A DNA stretch of 64,000 nucleotides. It comes from Devosia submarina (GTDB taxonomy: Bacteria; Pseudomonadota; Alphaproteobacteria; Rhizobiales; Devosiaceae). This document shows positions 15,013 through 23,933 of the stretch, piece after piece. Position numbers and translations under genes: made by a program. Location: contig NZ_PYWB01000009.1 in NCBI RefSeq assembly GCF_003056345.1, positions 1 to 64,000 of the forward strand. Direction: 5' to 3'. Positions within the stretch are counted from its first letter, which is position 1. Every line of letters starts with the position of its first letter. The notes beneath the pieces are model-generated. The model was not told the origin of the DNA. It saw nothing but the letters and a program-made list of their open reading frames with translations, and did not search any database.

Positions 15013-16323
15013 TCAGGCGAGGGAAGCCTCACGTGTTTCGTGGTTGATCAGATAGGCCGCGACCGCCCCAAACAGCAGCAGGACGGCAAAGAGGCCGATT
15101 GCTACGGAGAAGCCCTGGGCGATCACCAGGGCAAGCGCTGATGGTGCAAGAAGGCCGCCCAGCCTTGCCATGGAGCCCGCGGCCCCCATGCCGGTCGCGC
15201 GGATGGCGGTGGGGAAGAGCTCGGGGGTGAAGGCATAAAGGGCGCCCCATGTGCCCAGCAGGGCAAAGCTCATCAGGAGGATGGAGCCGCCGACAGCAAG
15301 CGTGCTGGTGGCCAGAAGAAAGAGGCCGCAGCCTGCGGCGCTGAGAAGAAGGAAGGCCACCAGCGTTGGGCGCCTGCCCAATTGCTCCACTCCCCAGGCG
15401 GCCAAGGCGTAGCCGGGCAATTGTGCTAGGGCGACCAGGACCAGGAAGCCATAACCGCGAACATAGCCAAAGCCTTCCTCGGCCAGGCGCGCCGGCATCC
15501 AGGTGAAGATGCCGTAGTAGGAGATCGAAACCAGGAACCAGCAAAGAAGGATCAACAGGGTCCGCTGGCGCAGGTCGGGCGAGAGGAGGCTGGCCCTGCC
15601 GATAGCGACGGGCAGGCTCAGGGTTTCATTGGCGGCAAGCTCTGGCTTGTTGTTGGTGCGCAGGACCTGATTAAGGACGGCCTTGGCCTCGGCGGCTTGG
15701 CCAAGCCGCAGGAGATGCAGCGGTGACTCGGGAACCCAGAGGCGGAGCCAAATGCCGATCAGGGCCGGAAATGCTGTGAAAACAAAGATGTAGCGCCAAC
15801 CATCTGCCGGAACATAAAGGCTCACGGCCCAGGCGGCGAGCGCTATGGCAACTGTGCCCACAGCCCAGAAGCCCTCCAGCATCACCAGCCAGCGGCCACG
15901 GGCGCGGGCAGGCAGGAACTCAGCCATAAGGGCATAATCGACCGGCAGGGTGCCGCCAACGGCAAGACCCGTGAGAAATCGCAGAACCAAAAGAACAGCA
16001 AAATCAGGCGCAAAGGCCGAGAGGAGGCCGAATATTGCGTCCATGGCGACCGTGATGATCAGGACGCGCCGGCGCCCGAAACGGTCGGCCAGGCGCCCAA
16101 AGAGCGTAGCGCCGATCAGCATGCCCAGGAAGAACAAGGTCCCGGTTTGCAGGGCTTGCGGGATGGTGAGGCCGAAGCTTTGGGCAATGGAGGCGCCGGT
16201 GAAGCCAACCGCGAGGACCTGCATGGCGTCGGCCGCCCAGACAAGGCCAAAGACGCCCAGGAGCCGTCGCTGAAAGGGGCCCGTGCCAGCGCGGGCAAGG
16301 ATGTCTTCAACCTTGAGGGGCAT
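15013..16323 (-). CDS. MFS transporter, sugar/aromatic-acid porter type (SV2-like)
   Basis: This 436-residue, 12-TM major facilitator has motif A twice (GRLADRFGRRR after TM2; EQLGRRPT in the second half) and the PESP motif after TM6 that marks the metabolite/SV2-like and AAHS branches. It is probably a proton symporter for an organic acid or vitamin-like compound; the substrate cannot be read from sequence. The ATG at 16323 follows AGAGGC. It is a single gene, divergent from the ABC exporter. Confidence 0.82.
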   Translation of the reverse strand: MPLKVEDILARAGTGPFQRRLLGVFGLVWAADAMQVLAVGFTGASIAQSFGLTIPQALQTGTLFFLGMLIGATLFGRLADRFGRRRVLIITVAMDAIFGLLSAFAPDFAVLLVLRFLTGLAVGGTLPVDYALMAEFLPARARGRWLVMLEGFWAVGTVAIALAAWAVSLYVPADGWRYIFVFTAFPALIGIWLRLWVPESPLHLLRLGQAAEAKAVLNQVLRTNNKPELAANETLSLPVAIGRASLLSPDLRQRTLLILLCWFLVSISYYGIFTWMPARLAEEGFGYVRGYGFLVLVALAQLPGYALAAWGVEQLGRRPTLVAFLLLSAAGCGLFLLATSTLAVGGSILLMSFALLGTWGALYAFTPELFPTAIRATGMGAAGSMARLGGLLAPSALALVIAQGFSVAIGLFAVLLLFGAVAAYLINHETREASLA

Positions 16324-16471
16324 GCGGGGGCCTCTTTTTGCCACAAAATGGGATCGAGATAGGCGGGTCGGCCGAAGGCCTGTTGTTCTAGGTCGGACGC
16401 CCGAGTGGCTAGACTTGCGCCATGCGCGCGCTTGGGCATAGTCTAACGCCAGCACCCATCAGGAGAGCGAA

Positions 16472-16579
16472 ATGAAAACCTTGTTGTCCATCCAAAAAGG
16501 AGCTCAATTCCAACAGGACACAAAGTCTTATGCCATTTCCCTTTCCACGGGCGAGGACGGATGCAGACGCACGCCTTAG
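16472..16579 (+). CDS. Putative 35-codon upstream ORF overlapping the ABC exporter start
   Basis: An ATG at 16472 preceded by AGGAGA opens a 35-codon frame (MKTLLSIQKGAQ...) that ends at 16579, 49 bp inside the ABC exporter frame. Its ribosome site is better than the one at 16530. It may be a translational leader that controls the exporter, or chance. No family is recognised. Confidence 0.3.
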   Translation: MKTLLSIQKGAQFQQDTKSYAISLSTGEDGCRRTP

Positions 16580-18368
16580 CCGCTTTTTCCAGCTTTTTGC
16601 AACACAAGGCTTAAGAACCGCGCCTCTGCGCGCCTCGAGCCTTCAACGTTTCCTGTCCTATTACCGGCCACACCTGCCGCTGCTTGTGGGTGATGTGGCT
16701 TGTGCCGTGCTGGTTGCTGCCACGGCCCTGGCGCTGCCGCTCTGCGCCAATTTTGTGACGCTCACATTGATCGGCTTGCCCGAGGCGCCGCAGGCCATCG
16801 GGCAGATCTTCCTTATGGGCGGGGTCATGCTTGCGCTTCTGGCGGTGCAGGTGCTGGCGATCTTTTTCGTTGATTATCAGGGCCATGTCATGGGTGCCAA
16901 GATCGAGGCGACCCTGCGCCAGCAATTGTTCGACCATTGCCAGAAACTGTCCTTCGGTTTCTATGACAGCCAGCGTGTGGGGCAGTTGATGAGCCGCATC
17001 ACCAATGACTCGCTCTGGATCGGTGAGCTTTACCATCATGGGCCCGAGGACCTGCTGATCGCAGCGCTTAAGTTCTTTGGGGCGCTTACAATCCTGGTCT
17101 TCATCGATCCGGTGCTGGCCCTGATGATTGCGGCTCTGACGCCGTTTGCCGTTGCCTATGCCCTTCATTTTAATCGCAAGATGAACCAGGCGCTGGAGCA
17201 GAGCAAGGAACGGATTGCGGGAGTTAACGAGCGGGTGGAGGACTCCCTGGCGGGTATCCGGGTGGTGCAGTCCTTTGCCAATGAGGCGCTGGAGGCGAGG
17301 CGCTTCGAGGAAGCTAACGCTCTGTTTTTGCAGAGCCGCCGGGATGGCTACAGGAGTGAAGCGTTCTTTTCAGCGGGCAGCGAGACTTTTGCCCAGCTGG
17401 TCACAGTTCTTGTGATCGTCTTTGGTGCCGTGCGGGTGGTCACGGGCGATCTCAGCGTCGCCGAGATGCTGACATTTCTGCTGTGCGTGGCGGTGCTGGT
17501 GGATCCCGTGCAGCGCCTCGCCAATTTCGTGCGGCTCTGGCAGGAAGGCTATACGGGGTTTGTGCGGGCCATGCGCTTGCTCGATATTGAGCCCGATATC
17601 GCCGACTGCCCGGAGGCGCGGCCGCTGGAGCGGGTGCGGGGTGCGGTCAGCTTTCGCAATGTCCATTTCCGCTATGGCTCTGATGGCTTGCCGGTGTTGA
17701 ACGGGCTCTCGCTCGATATCAGGGCCGGCGAGTTCGTGGCGCTGGTTGGGCCTTCTGGGGTTGGAAAATCAACGCTCTGCAGCCTTGTGCCGCGGTTCTA
17801 TGAGGTCAGTGCGGGGCAGGTGCTGATCGACGGGACGGATGTGCGCGAGGTGACGCTGCAGGCGCTGCGGCGCCATGTCGGGATGGTGCAGCAGGACGTG
17901 TATCTGTTCAGCGGCACGGTGGCGGAGAATCTGCGCTATGGGCGGCCCGATGCCTCGGACGAGGAGATCGAGGCAGGAGCACGGGCGGCCAATGCGCATG
18001 AGTTTATTCTTCAGCTGCCACAGGGGTATGCGACCGATATCGGGCAGCGCGGGGTCAAGTTGTCAGGTGGGCAGAAGCAGCGTCTGACCATTGCCCGGGC
18101 GTTCCTCAAAAACCCGCCGATCCTGATCTTTGATGAGGCGACGAGCGCACTCGACAACGAGAGCGAGCGGGCGGTGCAGCAGGCCCTTCTGGCGCTGAGC
18201 CGGGGGCGCACGACGATCGTGATCGCCCATCGGCTCTCCACGGTGCGCAATGCCGATCGCATCATCGTTCTGGGTGAGAACGGGGTGCGCGAGCAAGGGC
18301 GGCATGACGAGCTCATGGCGGCCAATGGCTTCTATGCCAATCTGCATCACGTACAGGGAAGCATATAG
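16530..18368 (+). CDS. ABC exporter, fused permease and ATPase (MsbA/LmrA-type half-transporter)
   Basis: This 612-residue half-transporter has a six-helix transmembrane domain (about 45-345) and a nucleotide-binding domain (about 370-605). The ATPase carries Walker A GPSGVGKST, Q-loop VQQDVYLFSG, signature LSGGQKQR, Walker B ILIFDEATSA and H-loop IAHRLST, so it should be active as a homodimer. Members export lipids, peptides or drugs; the substrate is unknown. The ribosome site before 16530 is weak, and a short upstream ORF with a better site overlaps the start. A strong bidirectional terminator follows 3 bp after the stop. Confidence 0.9.
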   Translation: MPFPFPRARTDADARLSRFFQLFATQGLRTAPLRASSLQRFLSYYRPHLPLLVGDVACAVLVAATALALPLCANFVTLTLIGLPEAPQAIGQIFLMGGVMLALLAVQVLAIFFVDYQGHVMGAKIEATLRQQLFDHCQKLSFGFYDSQRVGQLMSRITNDSLWIGELYHHGPEDLLIAALKFFGALTILVFIDPVLALMIAALTPFAVAYALHFNRKMNQALEQSKERIAGVNERVEDSLAGIRVVQSFANEALEARRFEEANALFLQSRRDGYRSEAFFSAGSETFAQLVTVLVIVFGAVRVVTGDLSVAEMLTFLLCVAVLVDPVQRLANFVRLWQEGYTGFVRAMRLLDIEPDIADCPEARPLERVRGAVSFRNVHFRYGSDGLPVLNGLSLDIRAGEFVALVGPSGVGKSTLCSLVPRFYEVSAGQVLIDGTDVREVTLQALRRHVGMVQQDVYLFSGTVAENLRYGRPDASDEEIEAGARAANAHEFILQLPQGYATDIGQRGVKLSGGQKQRLTIARAFLKNPPILIFDEATSALDNESERAVQQALLALSRGRTTIVIAHRLSTVRNADRIIVLGENGVREQGRHDELMAANGFYANLHHVQGSI

Positions 18369-18371
18369 GAA

Positions 18372-18398
18372 GGAAAGCCCCGCAATGCGGGGCTTTCC
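18372..18398. terminator. Bidirectional terminator between convergent ABC exporter and yihY genes
   Basis: A 12-bp perfect stem (18372-18383 with 18387-18398) with a 3-base loop lies between the two stop codons (18368 and 18414). The AAA/TTT stem ends can serve both directions. Confidence 0.85.
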
Positions 18399-18413
18399 AG
18401 AAATTTCGGTGAG

Positions 18414-19544
18414 CTATTTGCGCTTGGAGCGCAGGGCCGAAAGGGCCAGAGAAACCGGCAGGGCGGCCGCCATGGCGCCCAGGGAATGGCTGCGCTGGGG
18501 GCGGTATTTACTCAGAGCGGCGTTGTAGCCGGCCTGCCAGTCGGCGCTCTTTTCTTCATGGTTTTCGCCGGCCTGGTCGCCTTCCTCGCCCACCGTATCG
18601 GCGGCATTGGCGCGGCGGTGACCCATGGGATCGCTGGCGCCGATTGTGGAATCCTTTTTGGTTTGCCGCTCGGCTTCGGAATTAAGTTCGGCCCCGATCA
18701 GCACGGCGATGATGCTGATCCACATCCAGGTCAGCATGGCGATGAGGCCGCCAAGCGAGCCATAGGTCTTGTCAAAATTGCCGAAATTGGCGGCGTACCA
18801 GCCAAACAGGAGCGACAGGACGATGATGGCAATGGCGGCCAGGATCGCGCCCGGCGTGATCCAGCGCCAGCGGGCCTGCTGGCGGCTGGGACCGAAGCGG
18901 TAAAGGGCCGCCAATCCGAGCAAAAGAGCGGCAGCCAGAAGCACATAGGTGCCGATGCGCACCAGCCATTCAAGCCCGGCGCCCAGGCCCACGAAATCCA
19001 GAACGATCGGCACCAGAACGGCGGCGCCAATCATGACGATGGCGCCCACAATGCCGGCTAGCGTGAACAGGAGGGCGGTGGCATTGAGCTTGAAGAAATT
19101 GCGGCTCTCGCGCTCGTCATAGGCAATGTTCATGGCCTCAAACAAGGTCTTGATGCCGGAGCTGGAGCTCCAAAGGGCAAGAGCGATGGAAATGATTAGG
19201 GCAAAGCTCAGCGCTCCTTCACCCGTCGTGCTGAGGCGGGTGAGTTGTTCGTTCAGGATCTCCATGCCGCCTTCGGGAACAAAGGAAGACAGGAGCTGGA
19301 GGTGCTCGGTGACCGTCGCCGGGTCAGTGAAAAGGCCATAGATTGACACAAAGGCGGTGAGGGTGGGGAAGAGGGACAAGAGGAGGAAATAGGTGACCGC
19401 GGCGGCGATCATGGTCACCCGGTCATTGTTGAACTCCTTGTAAGTCCTGAGCAAAATGTCCTTCCAGCCGGGTGGGGGAATCTGCTGTGGACTATCGGCG
19501 TGCCGACCCCTGCCGTGGTCGGAAACTTGATCTGCAGTGGCCAT
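18414..19544 (-). CDS. YihY/BrkB (UPF0761) family inner-membrane protein
   Basis: This 376-residue membrane protein of the YihY/virulence factor BrkB family has about six TM helices between residues 40 and 290. Family landmarks are DRVTMIAAAVTYFLLLSLFP near the N-terminus and FGWYAANFGNFDKTYGSLGG in the second half. Its molecular function is not established. A charged cytoplasmic tail rich in Glu, Lys and Gln (about 290-376) follows. AAAGGAG lies 6 nt before the ATG. It is a single-gene unit. Confidence 0.88.
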   Translation of the reverse strand: MATADQVSDHGRGRHADSPQQIPPPGWKDILLRTYKEFNNDRVTMIAAAVTYFLLLSLFPTLTAFVSIYGLFTDPATVTEHLQLLSSFVPEGGMEILNEQLTRLSTTGEGALSFALIISIALALWSSSSGIKTLFEAMNIAYDERESRNFFKLNATALLFTLAGIVGAIVMIGAAVLVPIVLDFVGLGAGLEWLVRIGTYVLLAAALLLGLAALYRFGPSRQQARWRWITPGAILAAIAIIVLSLLFGWYAANFGNFDKTYGSLGGLIAMLTWMWISIIAVLIGAELNSEAERQTKKDSTIGASDPMGHRRANAADTVGEEGDQAGENHEEKSADWQAGYNAALSKYRPQRSHSLGAMAAALPVSLALSALRSKRK

Positions 19545-19730
19545 CTCGCGCTCCTTTGGCCACAGAACGATGCTGAAATGGTCGGGGTTGCACGCACCGC
19601 CGCTTTGTTAGCCGATGGCCCCTGACGTTAGCAGACTGTTAGCGTTGAGCATGCCCCAACGGCCACTTGCCTTCGCATCGGGGCACCCATATGCTGATAA
19701 TAATATAACTAATAATGATTGAGGATGGAG

Positions 19731-22499
19731 ATGGATCAGCAGGCGGTTGCAGCCCAGAGGCAGGCTATGGCGGGACGCCGCAGCCTATCGTTGGACGGCG
19801 TCTGGCGCTTCCGGCACGAAGATGGACCCTGGCGCGAGGCGCATGTTCCGTCCCCCTGGCAGGCCGAATTTTCCGACCTCGTCGATAGCTTCGGTAGTGC
19901 CGTTTATCAACGAAGCTTCAGCGTGCCCGAAGGGTGGGGCCAGGGCGAATTGGTGCTCCGGTTCGGCGCCGTTTCCTATTATTGCGATGTTCTGCTGAAC
20001 GGGGAAAAGCTGGGCAGCCATGAGGGCGCCTATCTGCCGTTCGAGTTCGTGGTGCCGCCGTCTCTCGTGCGCGACCAAAACGAGATCGAAGTGCGGGTGG
20101 TGATGCCCTCGGCTGACCATCGCGCCTATCCCGACTATCCGTTCAGCGAAGTGCCGCATGGCAAGATGAGCTGGTATGGCCGCGTGGGTGGTCTTTGGCA
20201 GTCTGTGACGCTCGAAATGCGCGATCCCCGCCGTGTCGAGGCCGTGGTGATCACGGCCGGCATGGATGGGGTGTTGGACCTTGATCTGCGGTTTTCCCAA
20301 GCGGCGCTGGGGCAGCAAGCGCAGATTTCAGTGCATGATGCGCAGGGCGCGTTGGTTGCCAACACAAGCATGCCGGCGGCGGAGCAGGTGTCGGCAACGC
20401 TTCCTGTTGCAAAGGCCAAGCTTTGGTCCACCGAAGAGCCCAACCTCTACACGCTTACGATCGATCTGGGTGATGGCGCCCAGCCGCATAGCGAGAGCTT
20501 TGGCTTTCGGACGGTGGAAACGCGCGATGGACAGATCCTGCTGAACGGCAAGCCGATCTATATGCGCGGGGCGCTGGACCAGGACTATTATCCCGAGGGC
20601 ATCTATTCGACGCCTTCGCTGGAGTTCCTTGAAGACCAGGCGCGCAAGGCCAAGCATCTGGGGCTGAACCTTTTGCGCTGCCACATCAAGGTGCCGGACC
20701 CGCGCTATTACGAGGTGGCGGATCGGTTCGGGCTGCTGGTCTGGACAGAAATCCCCAATGTTGCGAGCTTCACGACCCAATCGGCGCAGCGGTTGCGCGA
20801 TACGATGACGAGTATCCTCGAGCGGGACCGCAACCATCCTTCGATCATTGCCTGGACAATCATCAACGAGGACTGGGGCACGCGGTTGGTGGAGAATGCC
20901 GAGCACCGCCAGTGGCTCAAGGACACTTATGATTGGCTCAAGGCCGAGGACCCCACGCGCCTTGTGGTCGACAATTCGCCGTGCTTCCCAAATTTCCACG
21001 TCAAGACGGACCTCAACGACTTCCATTATTATCGCTCGGTGCCCGAGCGGCGGCAGGAATGGGACGATTTGACGGCGCAGTTTGCCGCAAACGCCGATTG
21101 GACCTATTCTTCGCTGGGCGATGCCGAGCGCCGGGGCGATGAGCCGCTGATCGTTTCGGAGTTCGGTGTTTGGGGCTTGCCCGATCCAAGCAAGCTGCGC
21201 CGCCCCGATGGCAGCGAGCCGGACTGGTTCGAGACCGGTGCGCTTTGGGGCGATGGCGTTGCGCTGCCGCATGGGGTGGAAGAGCGTTTCGCGGCGCTCG
21301 ATCTTTATCGCACCTTCGGCTCGTTCGAGGCCTTCGTTGAAGCGGCGCAATGGTACCAGTTCCGCAATCTGCGCTACCAGATTGAAACCATGCGCCAGCA
21401 TGCCTCGATCATGGGCTATGTGATCACCGAGCTCACGGACGTCCATTGGGAAGCCAATGGGCTGCTCGATATCGAGCGCAATCCGCGCGTGTTCCACGAT
21501 GTGTTTGCCGAAATCAACACGGATCTGGTGATCGTGCCGCGGCCGGAGCGTTTTTCGGCCTATGGCGGATCCAAGCTGCCGATCGAGGTCACTATCGCAA
21601 CGGGTGGCGCGAGCGTACCCGAGGGTGCCGAGCTGCGCTGGAGCGGGGATGCGGAAGGCTCGGCTGTTATTCCCGCAACGGGATCGCTCGCCACTTATGT
21701 GAGCGTGCTGAACCTCCCCATGCCGCAAACATCAAGCAATCGTGTTGCCCATATCGAGTTCGTTCTGGTGGCGGGCGAGAGGGAATTGGCGCGCAACAGC
21801 CTTGATGTGTCCTTGTTTACCCCGCGCGACAAGGCCGCCTTGCCAAGCCTTGCGGTCGCCGACAGGGAGCTGGCCGATTATGTGCAGGCCTTGGGCTACC
21901 GCGTCGTGGGTGCAGGCGAAGCGGATGTGCATCTGGTGCATGCGCTCGATGGCGAGGATGTGGAAGCCATTAAGGCTGGGGCACGCTATGCCGTTTTGGC
22001 CGATGGAAGCGTGCCGACTAATGTCAATCTGCGCACCGACATGCCCGTGGGCGAATTGCCCCATCGCAGCATTGTGGCGGATGGCAAGCAATTCCGGCCG
22101 GCGACCGACCAGCACTTGCCGGGCATCAGCCTGGTTGAGCGCGATGGCACGATCTGGCGCGGTGACTGGATCGCGGGTTTTTCCTTTGTGCGGCGCGATG
22201 GACCGTTTGCCGATCTTCCGGGAAGCCCGATCCTTGATCTCTCCTTTTCGGGCGTGGTGCCGCATCATCTGCTGTTGGGTTTCCGCCCCTGGGAGTTCGG
22301 CAACAATGTGCATGCCGGCATTGTGGTGGGCTGGGTACACAAGGCCGCGGCGATCATCGGGGAAAAACGCGTGGGCCGGGGTGGCGTCGTTGCCACGACG
22401 TTCCGGCTGACCCGGGAGGCGCCGGGCGCGGACCCATTGGCCGCAGCGCTGCTGGATGGGGTGATCCGCACTGGCGCGGAGATGCCGGTGGATCGCTGA
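19731..22499 (+). CDS. Glycoside hydrolase family 2 enzyme (beta-galactosidase/beta-glucuronidase-like)
   Basis: This GH2 enzyme of about 922 residues has the N-terminal jelly-roll sugar-binding domain (about 20-165), an immunoglobulin-like domain (about 170-270), a TIM barrel (about 275-590) and extra C-terminal beta domains. The acid/base is Glu380 in IINEDWG and the nucleophile Glu477 in VSEFGVWG. No signal peptide is seen, so it probably acts in the cytoplasm on an imported glycoside. The exact sugar (galactoside, glucuronide, mannoside) cannot be assigned. I chose the ATG at 19731, 6 nt after GAGG; an ATG at 19725 and a TTG at 19719 are in frame. An importer is encoded directly downstream and probably supplies the substrate. 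Confidence 0.85.
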   Translation: MDQQAVAAQRQAMAGRRSLSLDGVWRFRHEDGPWREAHVPSPWQAEFSDLVDSFGSAVYQRSFSVPEGWGQGELVLRFGAVSYYCDVLLNGEKLGSHEGAYLPFEFVVPPSLVRDQNEIEVRVVMPSADHRAYPDYPFSEVPHGKMSWYGRVGGLWQSVTLEMRDPRRVEAVVITAGMDGVLDLDLRFSQAALGQQAQISVHDAQGALVANTSMPAAEQVSATLPVAKAKLWSTEEPNLYTLTIDLGDGAQPHSESFGFRTVETRDGQILLNGKPIYMRGALDQDYYPEGIYSTPSLEFLEDQARKAKHLGLNLLRCHIKVPDPRYYEVADRFGLLVWTEIPNVASFTTQSAQRLRDTMTSILERDRNHPSIIAWTIINEDWGTRLVENAEHRQWLKDTYDWLKAEDPTRLVVDNSPCFPNFHVKTDLNDFHYYRSVPERRQEWDDLTAQFAANADWTYSSLGDAERRGDEPLIVSEFGVWGLPDPSKLRRPDGSEPDWFETGALWGDGVALPHGVEERFAALDLYRTFGSFEAFVEAAQWYQFRNLRYQIETMRQHASIMGYVITELTDVHWEANGLLDIERNPRVFHDVFAEINTDLVIVPRPERFSAYGGSKLPIEVTIATGGASVPEGAELRWSGDAEGSAVIPATGSLATYVSVLNLPMPQTSSNRVAHIEFVLVAGERELARNSLDVSLFTPRDKAALPSLAVADRELADYVQALGYRVVGAGEADVHLVHALDGEDVEAIKAGARYAVLADGSVPTNVNLRTDMPVGELPHRSIVADGKQFRPATDQHLPGISLVERDGTIWRGDWIAGFSFVRRDGPFADLPGSPILDLSFSGVVPHHLLLGFRPWEFGNNVHAGIVVGWVHKAAAIIGEKRVGRGGVVATTFRLTREAPGADPLAAALLDGVIRTGAEMPVDR

Positions 22500-22507
22500 G
22501 CAAAACC

Positions 22508-22552
22508 GAAGCGCCCGACCTCCCGAGGAAAATACCTGGGGCCGGGCGCTTC
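22508..22552 (+). terminator. Probable terminator between the GH2 gene and the importer genes
   Basis: GAAGCGCCCG (22508-22517) pairs perfectly with CGGGCGCTTC (22543-22552). The 25-base interval can form a small inner stem. No long T-run follows, so read-through into the importer genes is possible. Confidence 0.5.
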
Positions 22553-22676
22553 AATTGCCGCTGATGGGATTGACGAGCAAGCCCTGCGGCTGATTAGTAT
22601 GATAATTGTTGGTGAGCGGCCGAAAGAGCTGTCACCGTTCCGCATAACGGGCCCAAGCGCCCGCAGAGGAGAGACT

Positions 22677-23762
22677 ATGTCCGATATTGTCCTCAAAGAG
22701 GTCAGCAAGTCCTTCGGGACGGTGAGCATCCTGGAAAAGGTGTCCATGCACATCAAATCCGGCGAGTTCATCGTGTTCCTGGGGCCTTCGGGCTGCGGCA
22801 AGTCGACCCTGCTGCGCATGATCGCGGGCCTTGAGCAGGTCAATGACGGCGAGATCTATATCGGGGGCGAGCGCGTCGACCAGCTGCCGCCCAATGAGCG
22901 CGGTGTGGCCATGGTGTTCCAGAACTACGCGCTTTATCCGCATATGAGCGTGCGCGACAATATGAGCTTCGGGCTGCAGAATGTCGGCACGCCCAAGGAT
23001 GAAATCACAAGGCGCGTGGATGATGCCGCGCGCATGCTCGAAATCACCCAGCTGCTGGAGCGCAAGCCGGCGCAGCTTTCGGGCGGCCAGCGCCAGCGCG
23101 TTGCCATTGGGCGTGCGATCGTACGCGATCCCAAGGCGTTCCTGCTTGATGAGCCGCTGTCGAACCTTGATGCGGGCCTGCGCGTGCGCACCCGGCTCGA
23201 GCTGGCGCAACTCCACAATCGCATCAAGGCCACGATGATCTTTGTGACGCACGACCAGACCGAGGCCATGACCCTGGCCACGCGCATTGTCGTCATGAAC
23301 AATCGTGGGATCGAACAGATCGGCACGCCAATGGAAGTTTATTCCCGGCCTGCAACCCGGTTCGTGGCGAGCTTTGTGGGATCGCCGGCAATGAATTTCC
23401 TGCCTGTGAGCGCCCTGAGCGATGCGGGGGGCCAGGCAAATGTTGCCTTTGGCGGGCAGAACAGCTTGCAGACCGCCATTCCGGCGAGCGGGCTTGGCAA
23501 GGGGCAATATACGCTGGGTATCCGGGCGGAATCGGCGCGCATCACCTATGGGGAAGGCGGCATCGAAGCCACGGTGGATGTGGTGGAGCGCCTGGGCGAG
23601 CGGACGCTGGTTTATGCGCGGCTGAGCGATGGCGCCCCAATTGTTGCCGAGGACGCGGGCCTCAGCGGGGTCAATGCGGGCGATGTTGTTCGCATCGCGC
23701 TTGATGGCAAGGCCGCCATTCTGTTTGACGAGAGCGGCAGGGCGTTTCACGCCGCAGCCTAG
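22677..23762 (+). CDS. Carbohydrate ABC importer ATPase (MalK/UgpC/MsmK type)
   Basis: This 361-residue ATPase has the nucleotide-binding domain in residues 1-235 (Walker A GPSGCGKST, signature LSGGQRQR, Walker B FLLDEPLSNLD, H-loop VTHDQTEAM) and a C-terminal TOBE regulatory domain. It energises sugar uptake as a dimer on the inner face of the membrane. The ATG at 22677 follows AGAGGAGAG. The solute-binding protein and two permeases follow. MalK-type ATPases can serve several importers, so it may also work with others. Confidence 0.9.
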   Translation: MSDIVLKEVSKSFGTVSILEKVSMHIKSGEFIVFLGPSGCGKSTLLRMIAGLEQVNDGEIYIGGERVDQLPPNERGVAMVFQNYALYPHMSVRDNMSFGLQNVGTPKDEITRRVDDAARMLEITQLLERKPAQLSGGQRQRVAIGRAIVRDPKAFLLDEPLSNLDAGLRVRTRLELAQLHNRIKATMIFVTHDQTEAMTLATRIVVMNNRGIEQIGTPMEVYSRPATRFVASFVGSPAMNFLPVSALSDAGGQANVAFGGQNSLQTAIPASGLGKGQYTLGIRAESARITYGEGGIEATVDVVERLGERTLVYARLSDGAPIVAEDAGLSGVNAGDVVRIALDGKAAILFDESGRAFHAAA

Positions 23763-23933
23763 AGGAGGCGCGACGGGATCAATCGGGCCGGGCGCCTCGA
23801 GGGGCATCGGGCCGATCGGGAGAATTCAGCACCGCCCCGGCGGTGAGCTGAACACAAGGCGCGGCCCGTTTCGCCGGCAGGTCGCAATGCCCAAGGTTAT
23901 GGCGCTGGGTGGAAAACCCAAGGGAGGTTTGAC

